From Lithospermum erythrorhizon (taxonomy: Eukaryota > Streptophyta > Magnoliopsida > Boraginales > Boraginaceae), in NCBI GenBank assembly GCA_019722365.1, contig JADFUC010000709.1, positions 2,046,001 through 2,110,000 of the forward strand: a stretch of 64,000 bases of DNA, written 5' to 3'. The number at the start of each line of letters is the position of its first letter. Position 1 is the first letter of the stretch. Shown here piece by piece: positions 23,323 through 36,245 of the stretch. A program made the position numbers and the translations under genes. The notes under the pieces are model-generated. The model made no database searches and was not told where the DNA came from. It saw only the letters and a program-made list of their open reading frames with translations.

Positions 23323-24900
23323 ATGGAAGAAGAAACCTTACAATCTCTAAGAGCCAAAGCCAATGAGCTTCTTCTTAGAGAAGAATGGAGTGATTCAATC
23401 CAAGCCTACTCCAATTTCATCTCTTTGTCCCAAAACTTTGTCCACTTAAATCAAGATCAAGAACATCTAATTAAGCTAAAAAAATCACTCTCATTGGCTT
23501 ACTCCAATAGGGCCGAGGCGCGCTTTCGGTTAAAGGAATATTGGGAGGCTTTAGAAGATTGTGATGAGGCATTGAAGATTGGGGGGTCAGATTTCAAGAC
23601 CCTTTTGTGTAAAGGTCGGATCTTTATGGATTTGAATATGTATAGTGCTGCTTTGGATTGCTTCAAATGTGGAAGTGTTGGTCCTGATGCATCAGAGAAT
23701 GCTGAAATGCTTGAAGGGTGTTTGAAGAAATGCCTCAAAGTCGAGCGTATTTCGCGAACGGGAGTGTTTGATGTATCTGATTGGGTTGTTGGTGGGTTTT
23801 GTGGGAATGTTCCTGATCTTGCTGAGTTTATTGGTCCAATTGAGGTCAAGAAATCGGGGATTAGTGGGCGGGGATTGTTTGCGACGAAGAATATTGAATG
23901 TGGTAGTGTATTGCTGATTACTAAAGCTGTTGCAACAGAGAGGGTAATTTTGCCACAATACCAAGAAAATGGCGAAGATGCTCGATTGGTAATGTGGAAG
24001 AGTTTTGTCGATATGGTGGTTGAATGTGCGAAACGATGCACTAGAACTCATGATTTGATAAGTATGCTATCTAATGGTGAAAATGAGGATGATTTGGAGA
24101 TTCCTCAAATTTCTGAGTTTAAGCCTGAGACCGAGAAGTGTAATTTTAGGAACAATAATTTTGATATGGAGAAGATGTTAACCATATTAGATGTGAACTC
24201 TCTTGTGGAGGATGCCATTTCTGCTAAAGTATTTGGAAAAAATAGCGATTATCATGGTGTAGGTTTATGGGTTTTAGCTTCTTTGATTAACCATTCATGT
24301 GATCCTAGTGTTAGGAGACTTCACATTGGTGATCATGTCATAGTTCATGCTTCTAAGGATGTTAAAGCGGGCGAGGAGCTCACATTTGCTTATTATGATG
24401 TTCTTACCACTTTGAACAAGAGAAGAGAAATGGCCAAAAGTTGGGGGTTTTATTGTAATTGCAACAGGTGCAAATATGAGGAGGAAGTTTGCCCAAAGCA
24501 AGAAATGAGGGAGCTTGAGATGATTATTGATAGGGGTGTGGACATGGGTGTTGAAGTTTCGAAACTGGAGGAGAGTATGAGGAGATGGATGGTGAGAGGA
24601 AAGGGAAAAGGGTATTTGAGGGCATCGTTTTGGGGTGCATATTCAGAAGTACTTTTGTCCGAGAAGTTGATGAGGAGATGGGGAAGGAAGATTCCAACTA
24701 CTGAGGTTGTCATCGATAGTATTTTTGATACCGTCGGTAGTGATGGAAGGCTTGTTAGAGTCGCCATGGAAGGACTAAAAAAACCGGGTGCAAATAAATT
24801 GATGGAAATGGAAAGAGCAATGAAGTTGGGAAGAGGATTGTATGGTAAAGGGATTAGGAAACAAGCAATGAGGACTTTGCTTCAACGTTGGCATTCATGA
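23323..24900 (+). CDS. TPR-SET domain protein (SDG35-like)
   Basis: One uninterrupted frame of 525 codons. Residues 1-140 form TPR-like helical repeats (KANELLLREEWSDSIQAYSN, SLAYSNRAEARFRLKEYWEA, CDEALKIG). The SET domain begins near residue 171 with SGISGRGLFA (G182-R-G-L). It continues with NHSC (323-326), which binds the cofactor and forms the pseudoknot, and GEELTFAYYD, whose Y357-Y358 corresponds to the catalytic tyrosine. A Cys cluster (C378, C380, C383 in FYCNCNRCKYE) matches the zinc-binding post-SET part. An insert of about 100 residues splits the SET domain, as in SMYD-like proteins. The domain order matches Arabidopsis SDG35/TPR9-type proteins. Such proteins are presumed lysine methyltransferases; the substrate is unknown. 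All key residues are present, so activity is possible. Confidence 0.88.
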   Translation: MEEETLQSLRAKANELLLREEWSDSIQAYSNFISLSQNFVHLNQDQEHLIKLKKSLSLAYSNRAEARFRLKEYWEALEDCDEALKIGGSDFKTLLCKGRIFMDLNMYSAALDCFKCGSVGPDASENAEMLEGCLKKCLKVERISRTGVFDVSDWVVGGFCGNVPDLAEFIGPIEVKKSGISGRGLFATKNIECGSVLLITKAVATERVILPQYQENGEDARLVMWKSFVDMVVECAKRCTRTHDLISMLSNGENEDDLEIPQISEFKPETEKCNFRNNNFDMEKMLTILDVNSLVEDAISAKVFGKNSDYHGVGLWVLASLINHSCDPSVRRLHIGDHVIVHASKDVKAGEELTFAYYDVLTTLNKRREMAKSWGFYCNCNRCKYEEEVCPKQEMRELEMIIDRGVDMGVEVSKLEESMRRWMVRGKGKGYLRASFWGAYSEVLLSEKLMRRWGRKIPTTEVVIDSIFDTVGSDGRLVRVAMEGLKKPGANKLMEMERAMKLGRGLYGKGIRKQAMRTLLQRWHS

Positions 24901-27684
24901 AACTTTACGACGCAATAATTCAATTTTATCTTTTTTAGGATCTTTTACCACGCTTAGAGTGCTTTGATAATTCATCGTTTCATCACACAAAAAAGCTCGT
25001 TTGTAAGTTCTTGTTGTCTTGATGGTGAATTTCTTTCAGTAAAATGGAATGAAGTGATACTTCCACTTCTATTTTCAGTTGAATTGTCATAAAATGTCTC
25101 ATTGGACAATCACAGTTAACAGATTGAGTTCACAGGCCCAATAGTACTGTTAAGTCTGATAGTACTGGGCTTCATTTGAGCCTACTAAATCATGAATAAA
25201 TTATCATTCAATTATATTTTGCATGACAGTGTGATCATAAGGAGTATGTATGGCAAAAACTTGTACACTAAAGAAGATGAAGATCTCATCAATCAAAAAT
25301 ATATTTTCTCCGTCTCATGAAAATTGTCTAATTTTGATTTTTTTTTTAAATTTAAAAGTTATTATTATATCAGTACTAGTAAAAATTGGTCTATTTCCCG
25401 AAATGATTGTAAAAATTAGTTAAATGGAATAGGTTACTAGAAATGAAATAACTGAGAAAATATAGATGATATATATTTGGTTTCGTTGCAAATCTTTGTA
25501 GTAGTTACTGTATTAATTTACAAGTACTTTCGGCAAGAAGTTGTAACCATCCACTTAAAAAGAACATTTCTTGAAATCTAATTACACTTTGTCACAATCA
25601 TTCACATATGTGGGGTAAATATTGGACAATGATATATTCAAGCTATTAATGCTATGTTAGTTGTAAGACAAATTTGTCAAGTGAGAATATATGGAATTTG
25701 TTAAGAAATTTATCAATATTCCTTTATCTACCCTATTTGGTTGTCTCCTCCACTCATGAAATTTCTTGAGACTATCGTCCTCTGTGTTTGCATCCACCAT
25801 GAATTTGGAACAATCAACTTTTTGTAGTGACTATTGTCATATTGTAAGACATAGATTCAAATTTTTCTTACCTATAAAACATTGCCACGTGAGATTTTTA
25901 GAATGAAGAATGATTATACTTAATCAACATTATACAAGCTAACACATAGATTCATGTTGGTAATTCATGGAGTTCCATTTTCAAATTGACAAAATCGAAA
26001 AATTCATTAAACACCTTGTACAATATAAATCATTTATTCTAATGTGGGTTAGCTTATTTTTCGTAAGGAAAATTCTCAATTATAATTAAATAGTTATGAG
26101 GAAATAAACTAGTACTCCGTATATTATATATATTCTCTCCAGCAACCATTAATTAATCCCAACCTCAAGTCTCCTACCCCCCTCCCCAATTCAACCTTGT
26201 AGTGTAAAATCAAAGGAGTTGTATTAATGTAAACTACTTAATTACGTTGATGACATGATGCTAATGTCATAATCATCAAGGAAATATAAAGTTGTGATCC
26301 ATCTTCAAAATTGAAGGGGTGGGGGGAAGAAGATAAGTGATAAAATATCAAAAATTGGAAGATTATTCATTGTTGGGATTGAGACAAGTTCCTTTTATTC
26401 CACTTTTCTTGATTCCTGAGGCCATATATATTCTTCCCCATCTACTTTTCTTTTGCTTTTGGATTTTGTAAGATCTACTCTAAGTCCCCTTTAGGGGTCC
26501 CTACAAGAATAATAATTGATGAGGCAAAATCTTTCAATGTTATCAAATTATTTAGAGGACATTCTCCTACTATATATATACTTCATGCAATCGCTTATTA
26601 GTAATATATATACCTATTTCAAAGTACAAGCAATGGAACACTTTGGCATCATACTGGAATCTCCTTTACTCGTTGTGGAATATGTTGAAAAGCAAGAAAA
26701 GGAACCTCCTAAGTTCATCAGCAGCTGGTGAAAGGGGGAAAAAGTGATGCTTGAATCATTCATCTTGGTTCGCTTTCTAAATAATTCAACCATTTGGGTC
26801 CATATAAATAAACCATGGAAAAAACCATCTATAATGATATTCCTTCCCCGAATTCCAAGCATGCATCTTCACTAGAATAACACGGAGTACACATAACATA
26901 TGTAGTTGTAGACAGTAGTAGAAATTGGATTCTCTTTAAATTAATCATGCTTAATTTTTTGATGAGTTTATTGTTCATTTGGTACTAACTAATGTGTTCA
27001 GTATAATTGTTCGAGCTAATGTTATCGATAAAATAATTTGCTATGACAACCATACACGCCAAAAAACAATGTAATTCAATCAGGTCCCCAAATAGAAGCG
27101 TTAAAGGCGATTGAAACTTCAAGTAACACATATCATAATTTATTAAGTATAAAATAATTAACATATCTTGAACATTATTAAAAATTAAATCTGCAATATT
27201 TTCATAATTAAATCAAATTAGCAACTCAATCCGCATTCATATTGCATCCTAAAATTTAAGGAAACGCAATTAACTCATTCATTGATCAATATGATGTAAA
27301 TGCTTATCAACTCATGATTGTAGGAAACCCATAAATATCCATCGACTTAATTGACCTTTAGGAACCTCCATTAGCCCATGATTTAGTTGATTATTAATGG
27401 AATTTGGACTATTCGCTTGGATACTGATACGATTGACCAGAATAGAATCCAGTTACACTTAATAAACAATAAAATTAGAATTTGGTAAATAGTTAAATAA
27501 GTTCCTTATTTACAATTTATTAAACAAACACCCACAATTACATGTCAAAACATAGAAGAGCATTTCAAAATTGTTTGAATAAATTAATTTACATTTAAAA
27601 TTAATTAATTGAAATGATTTATGATAAAGAGGATAGGATCCGTCTCGTATTAAGCCATCCATCAAAATTATATAAGCCTTGAAT

Positions 27685-27721
27685 ATTAATGATTAGAGTT
27701 TGATTCCAAGTGATGATATAT
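27685..27721 (+). repeat. 37-bp exact direct repeat, copy 1
   Basis: Begins attaatgattagagtttgat and ends gtgatgatatat; identical to 31347-31383. The flanks on both sides differ. Confidence 0.75.
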
Positions 27722-29639
27722 GGATATACTACCTCTATTTTCAATTGTTTTTCTGGAAAAATTGCATTTGCTATTTGTTAAGAGTAATAATTAAGATGGA
27801 CATAAATTAGCGCGAGTCCGATCAAAGTATTGAAATGTTTATTACATTGGGTACTACTAATTGTGTAGGTATTTATTATTTTAAGCGAATTTAATATAAT
27901 AATCACTTTTTTTTAATTTATCACATATAAAAAAATATAGTTACGACCACATTATTACTAACAAATAATTAACCATGGTGAAGATTGGTGAAGAAACGGT
28001 CATATAATGCATATTCGGTGGCAGAACTAGATCTAATTTTTGTGTGGGGGGACGGAGGATTAAAATATAAGAAACAAAAGAAAATACCATTAAATCCATA
28101 AAAATTATACATAAAATAATAAGCGTTAAGTGAAAATAAAAAGCAAAATACAGCTATTTTTATCACATTTTGACATCTTTAGTGGCACCACGATTTTTAA
28201 GATAAAAAATATACATAAATGGAATCAAGCATCGAAACTGAAGCGATCCGTATACCGATATACAACAAGCCTGACGAAAGGAAATGCGTCGTCCATGCTT
28301 CTGTTGCTGAAAAGGCCATATACATTTGTATTTATGAAGCAGGAAGAATTGAGGACAATGAATCAACCTATCAAAGCGGATATGTTTCACTTCTGTCTAA
28401 CGATACCCCGCGCCTTTCTAAAATTAATTTGAGACATTTTTTTTCGCAGAAGTCATACTCGATATAGAATTAATCTTGAAATAATTCAACTCTATTTACT
28501 TTAAATGAACAACTCTTGATACATAAAATTTGTAGATAAAATTTAAATGATGACATATATAAATCAGCATTAAATAAAACAAATCCATCCCTCAGTTGAT
28601 GATGAGAACAATTCCGTCTGACTACAAAATGGGACAACTCTTATTTGGCTTGACTAAGTATTAAAAAGATGACTTTGAGATGATGTTCCCACGGAAATAT
28701 CCATTTATAGATTCTCCCTCTACTTTATATATTTTGCGTATCAAAGTCTCGATCTTATGATTGTAACAAAATAACTTCCCACTTTACCAAACAAAAGTAA
28801 GGCATCAACAACTCTCTTAATTATTTGGAGTTGAATTCTTGATGAAACTAATGCATAGCATTTTTAATATCTTGAGAATTTAGTTACAATGCTTTGCATA
28901 AATCCATACATTATCTCGATACTGCTTCATCATATGCAAAAATATAGACTCAAAGAAAATGAAATACTATCATAAACTCTACTTGACTTCAACTGCTTTG
29001 GCCGGAAGTGCAACTTCTATAATTGATTATATCTTTTAAGGCCAGGCAGTTATCTATACATATTAAACAAACTAATGAGAGATTGCAAAGCTGAAACTCC
29101 ACTCAGTGCATCTCCATCTTTTTAAAGTGCCGATTTGATTTTTTCCTTCTTGGTTTAACTTTTTAATGAAATTTGCTCCAAAATCTAAATAAAACTTGAA
29201 GCGAGACCAATAACTAGTCATATCTCTTACTAGAATTAATTTATACATTAACAATAGATGTTACATTATCAAAGAATTGGTTTATATAAAATCTAGGCAG
29301 CCATTAATGCGATTAGAAGAGCCGATGTGAATAATGCACATAATATGCAAATGGGCATTAACTTTCAAAACAAAGCTTACATTCAGACATTCCCTCATAC
29401 TTAGCCCATCATGTCTTTATTTCCTTTTTAATATCAAGTTTGTAGTAAGATTCACATATATTGGCGAGCCGAAACTTAGCCAAGCTTTTGTATCCTTGAA
29501 CATGAATTAAATCCAAAAATCTTTCTAAACAATCAACTAATATTTATATTTGCTCTTTTTTTTGATTCCATCCTCTAGAACTTATCAACTTAATAATACC
29601 AATATTTACTATCCATAATTTCTTCCACTTAGAATATAA

Positions 29640-30300
29640 ATTTCGGACTTTTACCATATTTCATGAGTTGAAATAATCTCCGCCTTTTTTGGATTATTCA
29701 AGGTGATGTATAAGAGCATTCGCATGATGAGATCTTCACAAGGCACCACATTTTTCATTGTAAGTCCAGAAACTCAACTGACTCTGAAAGTTACATTTAT
29801 TTTCTAATCAGGACCTTCTTGTAGCCTGCAATATGAACAAGCACAGGTGCAAGAAACTTCCGCAAATCAATTGATACTTGCGACTGAGGCGATTCGGTAA
29901 TTTTTCTCCCACGATTGGTTTGCAATTAGATTTAAATATCTGATGAATGGCAATGTTAATTGTTTCCGCTAGAGTTATGTGTTGAGTTTAGACCTCATGT
30001 TCCGAAAATGCCGTTTCCTGACTTTACTCCGGTGTGTTAAATCTTTTCACCGCTCCCGCTCCTTTGTATTTGATATGCTAAAAAGATAGCATGGAAAATA
30101 ATAAACAAGATTTCTTTTAGGATAATATTTCAACCAATCTTTGAATAAATCAATCAATTCTCGACGAAAATGACGACCATTCTTATCGGTGGAGTTTTTT
30201 AGGGGACCGATATGGGCCTATACCGATATAAAAGCGTGCCATTTTTCTTGTTGATCACGGAGGGCCAACCGCGTTAGCGATTCTCTCTCTAGATTGAGCT
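29640..30300 (-). other. Coding-like decayed patch, unrecognised
   Basis: On the minus strand the DNA reads like protein for short runs, for example SQVSIDLRKFLAPVLVHIAG near 29840-29900 and RERIANAVGPP near 30260-30290. Stops and frame changes are frequent. Base composition is less AT-rich than the surroundings. It may be a pseudogene or transposon remnant. I do not recognise the family. Confidence 0.25.
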
Positions 30301-31346
30301 TGTAATAATTAATTCATCACCTTTCAATTGATTGAGCTACAGCAAGGAATTTTTGATGCAATTGATCAAAATCCATAATAATGGTTGTTCAATATTTGGA
30401 ATTAAAGTTTAGTTGGCGATCAGTCTGCTTGACACTCCAACTATTGGAGACTCTTTTCTTTTTTAAAACTAAGATTTAATTGTGTTCTTCCCCATAGCAA
30501 ATTTAACATTACTTAATTGTAAAATATCGAATAAATTTAATAATCTAATATAAATTACATAAAATAATACACATTATGACTTGGAAAGTTTTAAAATTAA
30601 CAATTAAAATTTAAATCCTCTGATATGTATATTAACAAATGGTTTTAATTTAGTAAAAAGAAAAATTTTCAAACAAAGAGACATGTTCTAAAACTTTAAT
30701 ACAGCTGGTCTTGATACATTGATAATATAAGCCTTTCATGTCTCACTATATTATTAGTAGTAGTATTAGTAGTATTAAACGAGAAGAGCTGTACAAAAGT
30801 TGAAAAAGCATTTTCAAATCCCAAGTTGTAAAATTGAAGCAGTTATTGATTATATTTAGAACTCATAAAGCCGATTATTTGTGATTATTATTTTTAAAGA
30901 ATTAATATGGGTTAAAAGTAGTAGTTTATTATATTTGGGCCAACTGTTTGTTGAATTATGTATTTGTGAGTTATGAGTTTGGGCCTGTCAATTATCTATC
31001 CCAAGCTTCATAATTAGTGACAAATTAATATTAATCAATAATTAAACTTGAAATATAAAGATGAAGAATGATATAATTTTGAAAAAAATATAATATTATA
31101 ATTTTTCATTAAGAGACGGCCCACGTGCCCCCTAATATTATAATGATATCGATGTCAAATCTTGATCAAAATATAAACTTCACCAATAATGTCACGGACC
31201 ATAATTATTCCCATACTCTGTATTATATTGATAATCGATCACTCAAAAATATTAAAATTTAGTTTAATATATAATTTTTACAAAAAGAGGGTATTAATAT
31301 TTAATGAAAGTAGTAAGACCAAGTGAAGAAGCAAAAGCTTTAGAGG

Positions 31347-31383
31347 ATTAATGATTAGAGTTTGATTCCAAGTGATGATATAT
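31347..31383 (+). repeat. 37-bp exact direct repeat, copy 2
   Basis: Identical to 27685-27721 and in the same orientation, 3662 bp away. No LTR or inverted repeat accounts for the pair. Confidence 0.75.
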
Positions 31384-33736
31384 ACACACTTACCCGCAAC
31401 CCAAGAAATTGAAAAGCTTGGATCCGATCTACTTGTTCACTTTTACGATTCATTGTTCATAGATGCTTACCTTCCGTTTCCTCTCTTTTTAGCTCTTTTC
31501 TTCTTTTCCCTTTCTACTTTTTTTGTGTAATGAATTTGTTTCTTCACTTTCTTTATTGCCTTCTATACTCTTTACTTCAGTAGCCATGTTAACATATGGA
31601 TTAAATTAAGACTAAGACTAGACTAGGAACAAAGAATCTTAGTTACCTTCCCTCTTGTCAATATCATCTTTAGTTTTACCATCATCTCTAGTGATTAGAT
31701 GGAGGAGCTAGAAATATAGATAAAATTAGTCCTTCCTAATTTTTTAAAAATTTAATTTATTAAATGCTTTAAAATTTATAATTATTCTTTTTTTTTTAAA
31801 ATTATATTGTTGTTCTTCTAATTTTTATGTTTTATAGTATGATATCAATTATTCCTTAAAAATTAAATTTCCACAAATTAAGTGATGGGAATTAAGATCA
31901 TCCACGGGGAATCTAGAGTGATGATGAGTTATAATTTAACCTCGCAAATTTGATTAAAACTAATTAACCTGACTGCAAAATCAATTCAAGCAGAATTTGG
32001 TATTTGAATTAACTAAACAGAGCAATAAAAGTAAAACAACTAGGTAAATATTTTTTCGTTTATTCGAGAAAAGATTTCTAATATTCTATATATCTATCAT
32101 CTAATTATCAGTTATTGAGTTCGGTTTTATCTAAAGTTCAGTATATTGGTTCTCCTCGACACTGAGTATACCAATTTGTTAATTTCCTATGTCACTAGCA
32201 AAATTAATTGGAATTTCAAAGTTTGAAGCTCAAGAAAATCTATTGAACCAATCATTTCATTTGACAACTTCACATTTAATTAGTGATATATTGTGAATTC
32301 AATTCGAGATGGTGAACTGTCATGTCTTTGAATAAAATTAGGAAAAAGAAATGAATAAGCCCAAAAATTATTAAATGAAAAGTAAAAATATAAATATAAA
32401 GCATGAAAAATATTGATTACATCAATCCCCCAACAATTTTTATATTAAAACATAATGAAAAACATAAATAAAAGAGCACGAAAGAAACCGATTCAGGAAT
32501 CTAACGATTGAATTCCACACATTAATGGTAAGTTGCTGCCATCTAGTCTTCAAAATTGTGTTATACGGCCAATTCGGCCACTGTATGAAATTTGGCGTTT
32601 CGGCCGTTTGCAACTCACTTGAATCCAGTAAAAACAAATATTTGCCTTCTCTTTATATAATTAGGTCATTTGAACTTCAATTTTAAGTTTTTGGATTAAA
32701 CTGATATTTTATTAATTATTTGGTTCTTAAATTAATTTCATTTTTTTAATTTGTCAGAAATTAAAACTTTCAACTTGATATTTCTATAAAATACAAAATC
32801 ATTAAATGTCACATATTTGTCAATTAAACAATAAACTCAAATATATCAATTTCGCACAATAAAGCCTAAAATACATAAATATAGACTGGCATCCAGTGAG
32901 CTTACGATCATGTTTCCTAAATTTTTTGAAAAATAAAATACATATTTTGAAAAATAACCGACCATTCCTAAAGTAAAAGCGTTTTAGTTTGTATATTGAA
33001 AAACCATGATACGTTTTATGCGTTCGTTTATGCAAGAGCTCATTTGTTAGCTCCTATTTTTCATTTTTTTATATTCATGCATGGTATCAACTCATTCGTC
33101 ATTATCCCAATATAAAAAATTTATGTGTTTAAGCACTCTTTAATGCATTCTTACAAAGATTAATAAGATTATACAATTTTAATTTCACTAATTAAACAAA
33201 TTTTAAATTAAAATTAACACAGAAATACTTATAAAAAATTAGTTTTATTTTTGAAGTCTATTTATGATGCTACTGCATGCCCAAAACTCTATATATGTGT
33301 GGGACTTTGTACACGTGTGTTATTATTGTATCATAATGTGGAAATAAATAAAGACATATTGGTATACTAATAGTAGTAGAACCGAAGTTTGACAGATCAT
33401 TATCCGAGCATATCATGCTATATCTCATTTATTTACCGATTTACATATATTTGAGGATCGGAATTCTTTGAAATTTATTGATTCTTTTGCTTGATTTCAG
33501 CAGCCTGTTGTATTGCTAACGAAATATATAGTGCCAACTTCAATTGCATTTTTTAAGCATACATGTATATAATAAATATATTCGGATAATATAATAAATT
33601 TTAAAGGCCTGCAAAAGATTCTTTTCGTTATTCATTTTATTGTCCTAGCTATCTAATCAAGACAGTGGATTGTGCCTCAGTTTGTCCCGTGTCATACTAA
33701 TGTTGCTCCAGGATCTTTATTTATTTTATTTTGATT

Positions 33737-33919
33737 TTTTTAATATGTAATCTTAGGATACAAGTTAAAAAGTAAAATTGAAAATAATAAGAAAATATAT
33801 TTAACAAATATTTTCTTATCAAAATTCAGTTTCTTATCAAAATTTAAATATAAATCTTATATCAAATATTTTTCTTAATTATTATCTTAACCTGTATCTT
33901 AAGGACACATATTAGAAAA
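33737..33919. mobile_element. Small MITE-like element with degenerate inverted ends
   Basis: The left end reads ttttaatatgtaatcttagg and goes on to atacaagttaaaa. The reverse complement of the right end reads ttttctaatatgtgtcctta and goes on to agatacaggttaaga. About 40-60 bp at each end pair with mismatches, and the element is about 180 bp long, without a coding frame. The family is not assigned, and the target-site duplication is unclear. Confidence 0.5.
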
Positions 33920-35435
33920 ATTGATTTTCTTCATTTATTATGATGATAATAATAATTACCTTTCAGGACTATATTAATTTATTTTTCTGTTCTATTAGTG
34001 GTGGAAAGAGTCGTTAGCTTGAATCCTTATTGTTATACACAAACAAACACATTATCCTGTATTCGTTTTCTAGTGTAATTCGGCAGAGGTTTAATTATTA
34101 CTATGGTTTGTGTTGATTATTTGACATATATAGTCATATTTTGTCTCGTTTGCATAACATATATAGTCATATACTATGCATAATTTATAATATAATTTTT
34201 TATATTATTTGAATAACATGAACTTATAATTTGAAAGATAACATTTTGGAATTATTGGTGATGATCAAGAACTTATAAGGGCACACATATCAACTTTTAT
34301 AATAATGTCAACTTATACAAAAATATTACTAATAACAAATAAATATTTTATGTTGGGAATTAAAAAAAAGTAGATGCAACATTTGATATACCATAATGAT
34401 ATTTTGTTCATGATATAAAATAATGTCTTTTCTCTTGTTGATGCTTAATCAAAAATTACTTTATTTTTTCTTTTATTAACTTTTAACATTTTCAATGTAA
34501 CGTTTTCTTAATCTTTTTTTTTTTCCAAAATTACCTCCTTTTCTCTTCAACTGCCCTTAAACTCTAGCATATTAATAACATCAATATGATATAGTTGTTA
34601 TTTGATTACTCAATCAAGCATATTAGTAAGTTAAATATCACATTTCTTTAACTAATTTACATCCGGCAAAGTGTCTCTGTAAGTACTACTCATATTACTA
34701 TAATTATCATACATAAGAATAATGACAATTTGTGAATGGTTGATTGCTTTATGTATGATATGTCTATGAATAAAGCATGCTTCTTGATAACACAAACACG
34801 CAACTTTGTCCTAAATTCTATTACTAGATTCTTTGATCCCTTTAACCCTAAAAAACAAGAAGAATCTGCCACTTCCAAACACACAACCAATTCAACAAAG
34901 ATAACAAAATTACAAACACATAAGCATAACAAAAAAACTCAATTACCCTTGTCAATTTCTTAGTAGATAATTTCAATTAAAGCATCATAATTATTGGTTT
35001 TCCTTTTTTTCTTTTAGTTTGGAAAAGATGCATTCCATTACACAACATGGTGGGGTTGGCCCTTCATTCATCAGGGAATCCAGCATAGTAGAGAGAAAGA
35101 ATGAGGAAAACAGAAAGATAAAAACAAACCATACACTTTTCCTTTTTTTTCTCTCCTTTTGAGACTCAAATTCAAGTGTGTTGCTTTCTCTTATTTTTGC
35201 TGTAGATGGGAGATTCTCTCCCCCTCCTCACTCTTTCATTCAAGTCAAAGAATAAAGTAGGAAAGTCAGGTTAAATGGCATTTGTATATTTGTAGTACTA
35301 GTACTACTACTATTAGTGTATATGAAGTATACCTAGTCAATTGCTTGTTCAACAAAAAAGATTACTTTGTTCTCAAAGTAATTAAAGAAGGATCTCTGGA
35401 TTTTTTATTGTCAAGGAATGAAGATTGAAGGGTCG

Positions 35436-35505
35436 ATCCAATATAGAGCTGAATGAAAACGTCACTGTTCATATAATCGATATCATTTAGTAAGATAAAA
35501 CTTGA
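35436..35505 (+). repeat. Weak copy of the dispersed SINE-like repeat
   Basis: The words ccaatatagagctgaatga, gttcatataatcgat and atttagtaagataa line up in order with the better copies at 18551 and 44452, but are more diverged. Confidence 0.3.
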
Positions 35506-36245
35506 TTTTACTTAAGAAATGAAGATTGAATTTGTTCTAATAGTTGAAATACCTAGAATAACTTTATAATAAAATGTTAATAACTTATTTCCATATGCAA
35601 GTGTTGGATGATAAAATTACACGAAGTACATTCCATTCAATAGGATAAAGTAAATAAAATAAGATATATCAACATTGTTCTAATATTTTTGAAGAGATTC
35701 CATTTAATGGGGTAGAAGTATCAAATAGTATGCAGTCATATCCTATTATACTCTTGTGATAATAGGGAGGCTATTTTTGAATTGACCTTAGAATGATGAA
35801 GTGCAATCACTATCTACTACTTCACAATATATAAAAAGTGTAGGTAAAAAAATTTCGGTAATATAATGAATCATTTCAATTTATTTTATTATATCCAAAA
35901 ACCAAATAACATGTAATATTTAACTCCATAAGACATGGAAATAAATAAAATACGACATGCATAATAATATTTATACATATGAAATGGAATATGGTGGAAA
36001 GAAAAGGCCAGAGCTGAGAGCATATATTCCCCTCCAACATAACCCCACTTCTGTCTCCTGATATGGAGTGAAAACATAGGACATGTTAACAACTCCAAAT
36101 TATAAAAGGGAACTACAGCTGCCATAGATTTAGCCTCATACAACAGACTTCAATTTATTTCTCCCATTCATTATATTCTTCTTAGCTTCAACCAACAACA
36201 ATAAATTCTACCTTCTCATCATTATTCACTTAACTATATATAAAA

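Larger units (their letters stand above)
24901..36245. other. 11-kb gene-poor, AT-rich stretch
   Basis: No gene could be supported here. Short open frames, such as those starting at 26516, 28130 and 28219, lack family features and look like chance. Contents: a copy of the ccgaaatgattgt core near 25395; a 37-bp exact direct repeat at 27685 and 31347; a patch at about 29640-30300 with coding-like character on the minus strand; a small inverted-repeat element at 33737-33919; trinucleotide runs (tagtagtattagtagt near 30760, tagtactagtactactacta near 35295); and a weak SINE-like block at 35436-35505. A gene family member with short exons could be missed. From about 35000 to 36245 it should include the MYB-CC promoter. 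Confidence 0.5.

Noticed and set aside
23499..24051. Long minus-strand open frames (180 and 119 codons)
   Set aside because: They are antisense to the intact TPR-SET gene; GC-skewed coding DNA often leaves the opposite strand open.
26516..26862. Frames of 71 and 82 codons on opposite strands
   Set aside because: No recognisable family, low-complexity start, and I saw no miRNA precursor in the same region.
28130..28467. Short plus-strand frames of 82-100 codons in the gene-poor stretch
   Set aside because: Overlapping frames on both strands, no motifs, no promoter or splice signals.
36233..36245. TATA-like ctatatataaaa before the MYB-CC gene
   Set aside because: It abuts the ATG, so it cannot place a start site upstream of that codon.
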